A DNA stretch of 64,000 nt. It comes from an uncultured Lachnospiraceae bacterium. Lineage in GTDB: Bacteria > Bacillota > Clostridia > Lachnospirales > Lachnospiraceae. The DNA lies in NCBI GenBank assembly GCA_945949085.1, contig CAMFDJ010000007.1, positions 53,282 to 117,281 of the forward strand, given 5' to 3'. Both the position numbers and the translations under genes were made by a program. Each line of letters opens with the position of its first letter. The stretch's first letter is position 1. Shown here one piece after another: positions 1-8,776 of this stretch. A model generated the notes under the pieces. That model was not told the origin of the DNA. It ran no database searches and saw nothing but the letters and a program-made list of their open reading frames with translations.

Positions 1-1449
1 AATGTGCAATCGTTTTATAGTCACTTGCGCATCGCACATGATCCTCCGGCAAAAGATATATGCCTTTGAGCGGTCCCACTGTCATCTGCTCGCGATGCTC
101 CAGAATATCAGACGGACCATATTCGGTAATCCTTACATAAAATCCCTTACAGAAGATCAGGCTCAGCACAAATACCGCACAGGTCAGCCAGAGCAGACGA
201 TCCATCTGCTCTCTTTCGCGCAGCATCTTATGCAGAAGCACAAAGCCTCCAATGACACCAAGCACTAAATAAGAACTGCTTGCATCCGGTCCGACATTGG
301 AAAAGAGTAAAATCCCGGCGAAAGCAACCACATGTAAAACAAAAACATTCCAAAAGAGAAATGTATGCTTCTTTCTATATAGAAAGGCAAGCACACATGT
401 CCCCATAAAAAATCCGAGATATCGCACCTGAAAATGGAAGGGACCCATCTGAATTCCAACAACATTAGCGAGAATCACGAGCAGGGAGGTCTCCAAAGTC
501 CACACCAAAAGAAATACTATGAACAGCTGTGTACAGGTGATTTTTCCATCCTCCCTGATTCCACTCACAACTCTTTTAAGTGGTGCAATGATAACAAACG
601 ATATCATAATAATCGGAACTGCCAAAACAACCATCTGCTTACACACATTCCCCCACTGTCTCCCATATGCAAGCAGCTTGGTCTGCGCTGTAAATTGATG
701 CGTGCCGTCCATAAAGACCAGAGGAATATTTGTCAATAATTCTGTCAGGCTCATATGCGACAGTACATAAACAAAGAAAAACAGAGCAGGCAAAGCACAC
801 CCAAGTGTCATCATCAGGCATTTGTTAATTTTATCTTTAACTTTTCTTTCGTCATGCATAGGCTGATGCATGAGCACGCAGCAAAGCAGCACAACGGGAT
901 ACAGCACTACCATACCCGGATATGCCAGCACAGTAAAGGCAAGTGCCAGTCCCACGCCAAAGCAGTCACGCAGCCTGTTCGTTTTCCATATTCTCCCCAA
1001 AAAATAAATCACAAATGTTATTCCCCATATCTGTTGCATGGAAAAATCCAGTGAAATCATCCATTTGGGCAGAAAATTAAAATATACAAGGCAGAGTAAA
1101 AAGCGCCATCTCCTATCCAGCTTCGAAAGCATCTGAAAGAGAAGCCCGGTCATAAGCAGATGTATGATAGTCGTGACAATTCTCAGATACAAGGCAACGC
1201 ATTCCATTCCACCTGTTATTTTTTCAAATACCCACAAAAAAAGGGCGGGCAGAAATGATGAGGTCTGGTGTACCTCCCACATGTCACGAAACAGGTGATC
1301 TCCATTTACAAGACGCTGCGGCATAGAGATGGCATATCCCTCATCGATATCAAAGCCTACCCATATCTTGCTGATGGCTGCCACTGCTGATAAAAGCAGT
1401 AACAGAAGTAATATGTATTTTTCATACTTCTTAAGCTGTTTCTGCATCA
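1..1449 (-). CDS. Polytopic membrane protein, GT-C (GT39/GT83-like) fold, partial
   Basis: The minus strand is open from an ATG at 1449 to the window edge without a stop, giving at least 483 residues; the C-terminus lies outside. The first hydrophobic segment (about residues 8-25) is followed by an acidic extracytoplasmic loop with FDIDEGY near residue 35 and MWEVHQTSS near 55. That pattern is seen in polyprenyl-phosphate-sugar-dependent glycosyltransferases of the ArnT/PMT type. About ten further hydrophobic segments follow. A likely role is transfer of a lipid-linked sugar outside the membrane, but substrate and acceptor cannot be read. A GGGAG lies shortly upstream of the ATG, and an extended -10 lies about 105 bp upstream. 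Sure of the gene, moderately sure of the fold. Confidence 0.8.
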
Positions 1450-1553
1450 CTTCACTCCCTGTGCACAATACTTTTTCCACAAATCAAAGCAATCTTTTCC
1501 ATTAGAATCACAGATCTGACGGCAAGCAGCCTTTTTAGCCGGATTCGCATTTC

Positions 1554-1562
1554 AGTATAGCA
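1554..1562 (-). promoter_or_regulatory. Extended -10 promoter element upstream of the GT-C gene
   Basis: On the minus strand this reads TG-C-TATACT, an extended -10. I see no good -35 at the usual spacing. It lies between the end of the Q-rich gene and the GT-C gene start at 1449. Confidence 0.35.
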
Positions 1563-1576
1563 CAGAAGCACCCATT

Positions 1577-2335
1577 TTACCACCTTAATAGACGGGCAGA
1601 TCTCCTTTTTCCGTATCTTTTGGATACTCTGTAAACACCGCCGGCAAAGATGCTGCCGCAAAGAAACAGCATCCCCCAAAACAGCATCTGTCCATGTGCA
1701 GATGGTTTTCGTTCCACGATGAGTCCCTCTGCAGCTTGTATTTCGGACTGCTGCGCTTCCTCTATTATTCTGTTTTCAGAGTTCTCCCCCTGATCGGACT
1801 TTTCCTCTTCGTAATCTCCTGCTTGCGACGGGACACGAAAGCCCTGTTTTTCTATTTTCTCTGAAGTTTTTCCCTGCTGCATCCTGCTTTCCGTATCCTG
1901 CACTCGTTTTTCCTGTGTATTTTGCTTTTCCTGTGTATTTTGTTCCTTCTGTGTATTTTGTTCCTTCTGTGTATTTTGTTTCTCCTGCTCCTGCACCTGC
2001 AGCGCAGGCTGCATGCGTGATTCCCCCGCTTTTTGCCTCGTCATTTGCTCTGATTGCGATTTTTGCTCCTTCTGCTCCTGACTGCTCTTCTGCGATTGCT
2101 GCTGTGATTGCGACTGCAGTGTTTCCTGCTGCTGTGATTGTTGCTGTGGTGTTTCCTGCTGCTGTGATTGCGACTGCGGTTGCAACTCATCTGTCTGTAA
2201 GATAATATCGTCTGTCACAAAATCTGCCTCTGAGGCAGTCACCATAATGTCCCCTTGCAGCATCACTGCAAGGAATACGACAGGCATCCATCTCACTGCA
2301 TTTCCATATTTGCTCTTTTGCCTTTTTTGCTGCAT
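1577..2335 (-). CDS. Gln/Glu/Ser-rich repeat protein with signal peptide and C-terminal membrane anchor
   Basis: 252 residues; no family recognised. An N-terminal signal-like segment (about residues 14-33) is followed by a low-complexity region (about 50-200) almost wholly of Q, S, E, T and K, then one hydrophobic segment (about 217-235) and a basic tail with KRYGKRRSAR. This predicts an extracellular disordered stalk anchored by a C-terminal helix. The region contains 10-residue units around QSQSQQQET and a fourfold six-residue QNTQKE-type repeat, both visible as DNA repeats. The start ATG has a strong GGGAGG five bases upstream. It is divergent from the deacetylase gene. Function unknown; a surface spacer is possible. 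Confidence 0.7.
   Translation of the reverse strand: MQQKRQKSKYGNAVRWMPVVFLAVMLQGDIMVTASEADFVTDDIILQTDELQPQSQSQQQETPQQQSQQQETLQSQSQQQSQKSSQEQKEQKSQSEQMTRQKAGESRMQPALQVQEQEKQNTQKEQNTQKEQNTQEKQNTQEKRVQDTESRMQQGKTSEKIEKQGFRVPSQAGDYEEEKSDQGENSENRIIEEAQQSEIQAAEGLIVERKPSAHGQMLFWGMLFLCGSIFAGGVYRVSKRYGKRRSARLLRW
1914..1985 (-). repeat. Four tandem 18-bp units within the Q-rich gene
   Basis: Four consecutive 18-bp copies begin TGTGTATTTTG on the plus strand; the two central copies are identical and the outer ones differ at a few bases. They encode the six-residue QNTQKE/QNTQEK repeat. Because 18 is a multiple of three, copy-number change would alter protein length without shifting frame. Confidence 0.9.
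2101..2183 (-). repeat. Imperfect 30-bp tandem repeat within the Q-rich gene
   Basis: Two full 30-bp units and one partial unit each begin GCTGTGATTG on the plus strand and encode ten-residue Q/S/E/T blocks. In-frame expansion or contraction is possible. Confidence 0.8.
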
Positions 2336-2496
2336 AAATACCTCCCCTTCTGATTCGTTTCTTTTCTGTTACTTTCCTGATCCATTCTCATTTCCACCTT
2401 TCCGTTTTTTGGGTGATTCATTTTCCTTTCTGCTCATCGTGCATATTTATCCAAGGATTTTCATAAGATGAACAAATGATGCCTTGCGGAGTTATT

Positions 2497-3270
2497 ATGA
2501 ATCTTGGAACAATCCTGAAACAGCAAAAATCTGTCATTCTGACAATTTCCATACTGGCATTATCCATCATCGGTTTTTTTGCCATCATGCCGCGTGCCAT
2601 CCATGTTTCAAGCGCAGTAGGCGGTCGCAATCTCCCCATCTATTGTGTTGATACTAAGGAGCCCAAAGTTGCCCTTTCGTTTGATGCCGCATGGGGGAAT
2701 GAAGACACACAGGAAATCCTGTCCGTTTTGAAAAAACACAATGTCCATGTCACCTTCTTTATGACCGGAGGATGGGTGGAAAAATACCCGGAGGATGTGA
2801 AAGCAATCCTGGCCGCCGGACACGATCTGGGAAATCACAGCGAAAATCATAAAAATATGAGTCAGTTGTCTGATGTGGAGATCAAGGAAGAAATCATGAT
2901 GGTACATAACAGGGTCAAAGAACTGACAGGATATGATATGTTCCTGTTCCGACCGCCTTACGGGGATTATGATAATCATGTCATCACCGGTACGGAAAGC
3001 TGCGGCTATTATCCGATCCAGTGGTCTGTCGACAGTCTCGACTGGAAAGATTACGGACGTGATGCGATCATTCAAAAAGTATGCGAAAATAAACATTTGG
3101 AAAACGGTGCCATCATTCTGTGCCATAACGGTGCCAAATATACGGCAAGTGCCTTAGATCAGATGCTCACCACACTGGAAGAAAAGGGATTTCAGGTTGT
3201 TCCGGTATCGGAGCTGATCATCCGTGAAAACTACCACATGGATGCAGACGGACGACAGGTCGCAGACTGA
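2497..3270 (+). CDS. pdaB: Polysaccharide deacetylase, PdaB-like (NodB domain)
   Basis: 257 residues, close to the length of B. subtilis PdaB. An N-terminal membrane helix (about 11-30) precedes one NodB carbohydrate-esterase 4 domain. Visible motifs are SFDAAWGNED (catalytic-base Asp63), GNHSENH (metal His114 and His118), RPPYG (152-156) and the late ILCHNG. The usual second Asp of motif 1 is Ala64, as I recall for PdaB-type proteins. PdaB acts on spore or wall peptidoglycan outside the membrane. The ATG at 2497 is preferred because GGAG lies five bases upstream; the in-frame ATG at 2476 has no good site. It ends at a terminator shared with the convergent GH43 gene. Confidence 0.88.
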   Translation: MNLGTILKQQKSVILTISILALSIIGFFAIMPRAIHVSSAVGGRNLPIYCVDTKEPKVALSFDAAWGNEDTQEILSVLKKHNVHVTFFMTGGWVEKYPEDVKAILAAGHDLGNHSENHKNMSQLSDVEIKEEIMMVHNRVKELTGYDMFLFRPPYGDYDNHVITGTESCGYYPIQWSVDSLDWKDYGRDAIIQKVCENKHLENGAIILCHNGAKYTASALDQMLTTLEEKGFQVVPVSELIIRENYHMDADGRQVAD

Positions 3271-3390
3271 GTACGATCTACACGTAACTGCCCATTCACC
3301 AGAACGGTTACTTTCACCCGGCAATCATAAATGGTATGGTATAACTATACTAATCATTTACTATTTTGTCAATTATAAATATTTCATAAA

Positions 3391-3428
3391 CTGCGGCATC
3401 CTATTGTGATACCAATGGGATGCCGCAG
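3391..3428. terminator. Bidirectional rho-independent terminator
   Basis: A 16-bp stem with one G-U pair (arms 3391-3406 and 3413-3428, loop 3407-3412) sits between the convergent deacetylase and GH43 genes. The plus side is followed by a T-rich tract with TTTTT. The minus side reads into a T-rich tract too, so it can serve both genes. Confidence 0.9.
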
Positions 3429-3442
3429 TCTTTCTGCTCTTT

Positions 3443-5071
3443 TTAGAGATTCACATATTCCAGAAAATCAAAATCAGCATAGTGTTTATGTTTAACACGG
3501 TCTGCACAGGTGATTCCCACCATCGTTCCTGTAAATTCACCATACTTGCAATATTCATCCGAAAATCTGGTTGTATCAAACTCTTTTCCGATTCTCTGAT
3601 AGGTTGCCCCATCCATGCTGAAGGAAAACCATGATTTGCGGCCGTCGATTTCCAGACGCAGATAAACAGGCACATCTTCTACCGGAATTCTGGAATTTAA
3701 AAACTCGGTCTTTTCTCCGTTTTCCAGATGAATGATGGAAAGTGCACTCTGCCCGAGTGTCTGGCTGTAGTACTTACGCAAATTGATATAATTCATATTA
3801 TCATAATACAGAATGAGTCCTGCACTGTGCTGATGCACAAGTGGTATAAATTCCATCTTTGTCGTGATGCGCGCATGAAGGCTTGTCAGCTTTCTTGCCA
3901 GGATGCTCACCTTGTTTAAGGAGGTGCGGGATTCCTGACCGCGCAGACGCACATAGCCCGGACGAACTGTTACATCGGCAAAACGCTGCGGCATGATGCG
4001 GGGCGCATAATAGAAATTACTGAGCGTATCCTGATCAAAGTCATCAAACTCCGGAATTTGCGGCATGGGGCACGCCGGCAGATTGCTCTCCGGCACTTCT
4101 GCCTTGGCCAGATTACTGCCGTCTGCCATCCGAAGCCACCCGTCATCCGTCCATGTCATTTTCTGAATGGCAGTCTCACGCCCAAGCGTGCAACGCAGCT
4201 CCGGTACAAATGGTCTGGCGCAGAGGTGCACGAGGTATGTTTCACCCGTCTGTGTATCGATCACACTTCCATGTCCGGATTTTTGCAGTGCAGAGTCTGG
4301 ATTAAAATACTTCGGCTTTAAATGATCGGGATCGTGTCTTTCATTGGAGTAACCGGGTGTGGAGGTCACAATTGGATTCATCGGATCCTTTTCATAAGGT
4401 CCCCAGACCTTTTTGCTTCGCCCCATCGTCACACAGTGGTTATAGCCGGTTCCGCCCTCTGCACACATGATATAGTAGTAGCCGTTTCTGTGGTACAGGT
4501 GCGGTGCCTCGATACAGCCGCGGTCTGTTCCACCGCTCCAGATGCGCTTGGGATAGCCTATAATTTCCTGCTTTCTGTCATCATATTCCACCATGCAGAT
4601 GGCCCCCGGTTTCTCATACCCCTCTCTTGTCTCCCATTCCAGGGAAACAATATATTTGCGTCCGTCATCATCATGCAGAATGGAAGCATCAAACCCGGCA
4701 GAATGCAGATATACCGGCTCACTCCACGGACCTTTGATGTTCTTTGCCTTGATCAGGAAATTATCTACGTCAAAATAGCGGGCATTCATCGAATTCATGA
4801 CCCCATATACGACATAAAACATATCCTCTGCCTCGCAATAGGTCAGGCACGGTGCCCAGATTCCCTTGGCAGAAGGCAGTTTTTTCAGATCCACCTGCTC
4901 GTCATCTGTCAGGACATGGGTATACAGTTCCCAGTTTTTCAGATCACGCGAATGGTAAATCGGAATGCCCGGAAACCACTCGAAGGTGGAAACCGCGAGA
5001 TAATAATCATCTCCCTTTCGGCAGATACATGGATCGGGGTTAAAACCCGGCAAAATCGGATTTTGAATCAT
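3443..5071 (-). CDS. Glycoside hydrolase family 43 (beta-xylosidase/arabinofuranosidase-like)
   Basis: 542 residues without a signal peptide, so probably cytoplasmic. The N-terminal five-bladed propeller has the GH43 triad: Asp13 in NPDP (base), Asp128 in GFDAS (pKa modulator) and Glu188 in CIEAPHLY (acid). The C-terminal ~200 residues form the beta-sandwich typical of the XynB-type subfamily. It would remove xylose or arabinose units from imported oligosaccharides. The ATG at 5071 is chosen: AAGGAG lies eight bases upstream, and the in-frame GTG at 5080 overlaps that site. It is last in the row GH5, symporter, GH42, GH43, 17 bp after GH42, so co-transcription is likely. Exact sugar specificity is inferred. 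Confidence 0.93.
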   Translation of the reverse strand: MIQNPILPGFNPDPCICRKGDDYYLAVSTFEWFPGIPIYHSRDLKNWELYTHVLTDDEQVDLKKLPSAKGIWAPCLTYCEAEDMFYVVYGVMNSMNARYFDVDNFLIKAKNIKGPWSEPVYLHSAGFDASILHDDDGRKYIVSLEWETREGYEKPGAICMVEYDDRKQEIIGYPKRIWSGGTDRGCIEAPHLYHRNGYYYIMCAEGGTGYNHCVTMGRSKKVWGPYEKDPMNPIVTSTPGYSNERHDPDHLKPKYFNPDSALQKSGHGSVIDTQTGETYLVHLCARPFVPELRCTLGRETAIQKMTWTDDGWLRMADGSNLAKAEVPESNLPACPMPQIPEFDDFDQDTLSNFYYAPRIMPQRFADVTVRPGYVRLRGQESRTSLNKVSILARKLTSLHARITTKMEFIPLVHQHSAGLILYYDNMNYINLRKYYSQTLGQSALSIIHLENGEKTEFLNSRIPVEDVPVYLRLEIDGRKSWFSFSMDGATYQRIGKEFDTTRFSDEYCKYGEFTGTMVGITCADRVKHKHYADFDFLEYVNL

Positions 5072-5088
5072 ATTTTTCACTCCTTTTC

Positions 5089-7089
5089 TTATGACAGATC
5101 CCGCAGAATTTTGACATCCCAGTCGGAAAGAATGATCTCATCGCCCTTCACATACTGCTCTTTCGTCAGAATGTCCTCGCATTTTGTATACGGACAACAC
5201 ACACTTTTCTCTTCCTGCGAATAATGCAGCAAATAATGAACAGTCTCTCCTTCGCCGTTCCTTCCGCTTCGCTCTATGACAGGGAATGAAAACTGCGAAG
5301 CGGGGATACCGGCTGCCGAGAGTGCTTTCTGATAGACATTTTTGAGTATTTCTTTATCGGTATGACAGCCCACATAAAAGGCAGTGCCTTTTCCATAGTG
5401 ATTGCTTGTAACCCCAGCGTATTTTCCCCAATATTTATGGGTATAACGGGCAATCACCTGCGCCCCATCTGCATTTAATAGCTCCATAAAATAGGTCACT
5501 TCTTTTCCGTCAAGAAGCGTCGTGCCCGGCTCTGTAAACTGATTGTAGGTCATGCCAAACACATCCGTCATATGATACGGCTGCGCCTCATGATAAACAG
5601 CAGACTCCTCATTTGCCACGAAGGACTTAAATGAACTCACCAAAACACCACCATCCTGAACAAATCGTCTCAGGGCATCAATTCTTTCTTCTGCAATACA
5701 ATACAGCGCCGGTGTGACAATCATGCCATAATCGGATGGGACAAGTGCATGGATATCCACAACATCACATTCTACATTCATCTCGTAGAGTGCATCATAC
5801 ATCCAGCGCACCACATCGTTGTAGCTTAGATCGCGGTCAATCGGAAACCATTTGAAAGCGGTAAGACTCCGGTTGTCCGTCACCAGCGCCACCCTGTTTT
5901 TCTTTTGGATGCAGAGCTTGTCTGCCCCATGCTGCTTCCATTCGCGGCCAATCTGCATACTTTCCTCGTAGGTCGGATTGGTCTTAAGGTCATGACTGAG
6001 CACGCCCTTCCAGTAGGTTTCATAACCGTTGTGGATGCTGTGCCAGTTCCAGTACAGCAGTCCCTGCGCACCACTTGCAAGGTGACTGTAGGCATGAAGC
6101 CTTAGCTGTCCGGGATAGGGCGTCCAGTATTTAAAAGCCTGTGCCTGGCATTCCAGCACCAGATACGGTGCATGCTTGAGACTTCGAATCTCATCTCCGC
6201 CAAACGCAATCTCCGCACCGGTCAGTGCATCCTGCGTGGGATGGTAGATATCCGTTCCGGCAATCGTGACAGCCTGCGCCGCCTGCGCATGCACGATATC
6301 AGGCTGCACACCGTAGGAATAACCATCCTGTGCAATGTCTGCACCAAATTTCTTCCATTCAAAATCAAAATTGTGGGTGATGAACTGATCCTCTCGCTTA
6401 TACTCACCCACGATCGCAGACTGCCACTTCAAATAATCCGCAGCCAGCGTTCTCTGAAAGGCTGCAAACTCACCGGCAAGCCCGCCGTTGATACAGCCCG
6501 CCATATCCGGAAAATCCGCCCAGTCATGGATGGAATTGCTCCAGTATGCAAGCCCAAAGGCTTTGTTGAGACGCTCCGGCGTTTCATATTTTTCCTTCAA
6601 ATGCGCCAAAAAGAGCTTTTGTACCTCCTCGGAGGCTGTGTTGTAATGCTTTGTCTCATTGTCTATCTGAAAGCCGATGACACGCTCATGTCCGGCAGTA
6701 TGCTCCATCAGACGGCGTATGATGTTTTCCGCATAAGAGCGAAATGCCGGATGCATGATGTCCATCAGTTGACGATGCCCGTATTTTGCCCTTTTTTCTC
6801 CGTCAAACACACAAATGTCCGGATATTTTTTTGCCAGCCATGCCGGATAAGCATAGGTGGGTGTCCCAATGATTACCCAAAGAGCTTCTTTCTGTGCGAT
6901 GGCAAGCACACGGTCAATATAGGAAAAATCATATACGCCCTCCGTCGGCTCTAACGTACTCCATGTCGACTCGGCAATTCGAACGACATTCATGCCTGCC
7001 GCCTTCATCATACTGACATCCTCCAAAAGACGGTCATATGGCATATATTCCGGGTAGTAGGCCGCGCCAAACAGCAAATCCTTCTTCAT
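5089..7089 (-). CDS. Glycoside hydrolase family 42, beta-galactosidase-like
   Basis: 666 residues, a normal GH42 length. The TIM barrel starts with FGAAYYPEY. The predicted acid/base is Glu145 in QIDNET and the nucleophile Glu313 in YLVLECQAQ. A class-I glutamine-amidotransferase-like trimerisation domain follows (about 400-600) and then a small beta domain. GH42 enzymes hydrolyse terminal beta-galactosides, some alpha-arabinopyranosides. No signal peptide is seen, so it acts on imported oligosaccharides. AGAGGAGG precedes the ATG. A 219-bp gap with a strong hairpin separates it from the symporter gene upstream. Confidence 0.93.
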   Translation of the reverse strand: MKKDLLFGAAYYPEYMPYDRLLEDVSMMKAAGMNVVRIAESTWSTLEPTEGVYDFSYIDRVLAIAQKEALWVIIGTPTYAYPAWLAKKYPDICVFDGEKRAKYGHRQLMDIMHPAFRSYAENIIRRLMEHTAGHERVIGFQIDNETKHYNTASEEVQKLFLAHLKEKYETPERLNKAFGLAYWSNSIHDWADFPDMAGCINGGLAGEFAAFQRTLAADYLKWQSAIVGEYKREDQFITHNFDFEWKKFGADIAQDGYSYGVQPDIVHAQAAQAVTIAGTDIYHPTQDALTGAEIAFGGDEIRSLKHAPYLVLECQAQAFKYWTPYPGQLRLHAYSHLASGAQGLLYWNWHSIHNGYETYWKGVLSHDLKTNPTYEESMQIGREWKQHGADKLCIQKKNRVALVTDNRSLTAFKWFPIDRDLSYNDVVRWMYDALYEMNVECDVVDIHALVPSDYGMIVTPALYCIAEERIDALRRFVQDGGVLVSSFKSFVANEESAVYHEAQPYHMTDVFGMTYNQFTEPGTTLLDGKEVTYFMELLNADGAQVIARYTHKYWGKYAGVTSNHYGKGTAFYVGCHTDKEILKNVYQKALSAAGIPASQFSFPVIERSGRNGEGETVHYLLHYSQEEKSVCCPYTKCEDILTKEQYVKGDEIILSDWDVKILRDLS

Positions 7090-7254
7090 TTTTTCCTCCT
7101 CTCATACGATCATTACCCGCATAATTTCCGTTACCCAAATCCGTTTCTTTCTCGGCAGGGATGCAAATGATACAGGGTCAATGTTGTCTGCAGCATATTG
7201 TTCATAACCAAAATGTCTACTTCTCGCCCATTCCTTCTTTTCTCGATATACAAC

Positions 7255-7278
7255 GCCTCCGATTCAAAAATCGGAGGC
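7255..7278 (-). other. Perfect intercistronic hairpin after the symporter gene
   Basis: Two perfect 10-bp arms (7255-7264 and 7269-7278) flank a four-base loop, 30 bp after the symporter stop codon. No T-run follows on the minus strand, so it resembles an mRNA-stabilising or processing hairpin more than a classical terminator. The remainder of the 7090-7308 gap shows nothing else I can name. Confidence 0.7.
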
Positions 7279-7308
7279 ACTGCCATTATCCTGCAAGTAA
7301 CTGCTATA

Positions 7309-8703
7309 TTAATTTACGCGGTGTTTGCCCTGCTTCAGATCCTCTACAACCTGATCGTATTTCTTATCCAGATCAAAGAATACCAGGCAAAGTACAGAGA
7401 TGATACCACAGATAACCGGTACCCATGCAAAAGATACGGTAATTGCGGAAAGCGCGCCGGCTGTCTGAACCTGCAGAGATGCATCAAATCCGCCTGCTGC
7501 CAGAATCCAGCCAAGTGCTGCTGTACCGACACCGGAACCAACCTTCATACAGAAGGAAGAAGCTGCATTTCCCATACCTGCTGTACCGTAACCGTTGTAC
7601 CACTCACCATAGGTAATGGCATCCTGCAGCATACCGTACATGGTAGCACCGCCGCATGCAAAACCAAGACCTTTGATCACAGAGCAGACACACTGCATCG
7701 TAGGATCTACGGTAAGACCGCTCAACAAAAATCCGATACATGCCAGAGACATACCGCCGATAAATACTTTTCTCTTGCTCAGAGCTTTCATCAGGAAAGG
7801 TGTAATGAACAGACCTGCAATCTGTGCCAGTGACAGGCAGTTGGAAATAATCGCATATTTGCCGTCATCACCTACGTTGTATGCTGCATAATAGAATGCA
7901 GAACCGAAGAAGCATGACATCATGAAATACATTGCAAAGATGTTGATTACCATCAAAATCCAATATTTGTTTACAACAAGTCCTTTTAATCCCTTCAGGA
8001 AGGATACGTTTTCTTTCTTTCCTTCTTCACTGTTACCGCCTTCTACCACACGTTCCTTACATACGGCAAACATGAACATGTTGAGAATGACAAATACGAT
8101 CATCAGTACGACAAAAGTCAAAGTCCAGCCCTTCTGGGTATAAGCATCTCCGCCGCCGAAGAAGCCTGTCATTTTCAAAACAACTGTGTTGATGGTCATT
8201 GTTCCGGCTGTTGCAAGCAGATTTCTGAAGTTACCGAGAAGACCTCTTTCATACTGGTTGGTTGTCATCAGACCATTCATGGTTGCATATGGTACATTGA
8301 TACCTGTGTAGAAAATGGTAGAAACCAGGTTATAGGTCAGGAACATATACGCAATCTGTGCTTTTCCGACAAAGCTTGCCGGTACCGTAAACATCAGAAC
8401 CGTACAAACTGCAAGCGGCACGCAGAGTCTTGCAATCCAGGGTCTTGCCTTACCCCATTTGCTGTGTGTATGGTCAATGATGTAACCCATTGCCAGGTCT
8501 GAAATACCGTCAAAGAATTTTGAAATTGCAATAATGGAGGCTGCTGCTGCCGCACTTGCTCCTACTACATTTGTGTAATAAACCAAAAGAAATGCCGTGA
8601 TTGCAGAATAAATCAGGTTCCCTGCATAATCTCCCATACCATACGCAAAACGCTCCAGGAATGAAAGCTTCGCATCGGGATTCATATTTGTCTTTGTCTT
8701 CAT
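7309..8703 (-). CDS. GPH-family sugar:cation symporter (MFS)
   Basis: 464 residues with about twelve hydrophobic segments. The start of the fold, LERFAYGMGDYAGNL, followed by the loop DHTHSKWGKARPW after helix 2, is diagnostic of the glycoside-pentoside-hexuronide family (MelB/XylP/LacS type). It should import an oligosaccharide or glycoside with Na+ or H+. Lying between GH5 and GH42, it probably brings in their substrate. It has no C-terminal PTS IIA-like domain, unlike LacS. AGGAGG lies upstream of the ATG. The family call is firm; the substrate is unknown. Confidence 0.93.
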   Translation of the reverse strand: MKTKTNMNPDAKLSFLERFAYGMGDYAGNLIYSAITAFLLVYYTNVVGASAAAAASIIAISKFFDGISDLAMGYIIDHTHSKWGKARPWIARLCVPLAVCTVLMFTVPASFVGKAQIAYMFLTYNLVSTIFYTGINVPYATMNGLMTTNQYERGLLGNFRNLLATAGTMTINTVVLKMTGFFGGGDAYTQKGWTLTFVVLMIVFVILNMFMFAVCKERVVEGGNSEEGKKENVSFLKGLKGLVVNKYWILMVINIFAMYFMMSCFFGSAFYYAAYNVGDDGKYAIISNCLSLAQIAGLFITPFLMKALSKRKVFIGGMSLACIGFLLSGLTVDPTMQCVCSVIKGLGFACGGATMYGMLQDAITYGEWYNGYGTAGMGNAASSFCMKVGSGVGTAALGWILAAGGFDASLQVQTAGALSAITVSFAWVPVICGIISVLCLVFFDLDKKYDQVVEDLKQGKHRVN

Positions 8704-8776
8704 ATTTTTTCCTCCTCTTTTCTCTTTGGAATTCTATGTGTAACCATTTTGTATCTTTGTATCAGAAACAGTTTAC

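Noticed and set aside
2..1054. Plus-strand ORFs opposite the GT-C gene
   Set aside because: Shadows of the continuous minus-strand frame; no membrane or domain pattern of their own.
1452..1679. 75-residue minus-strand ORF overlapping the end of the Q-rich gene
   Set aside because: Different frame inside a better-supported gene and the promoter region, with no ribosome binding site and no recognisable domain.
1914..2183. Repeats considered as a CRISPR array
   Set aside because: Units are contiguous, without spacers, and in frame in a coding sequence.
4322..5224. 300-residue plus-strand ORF opposite GH43
   Set aside because: Antisense to a clear GH43 with intact motifs; amino-acid make-up is not protein-like.
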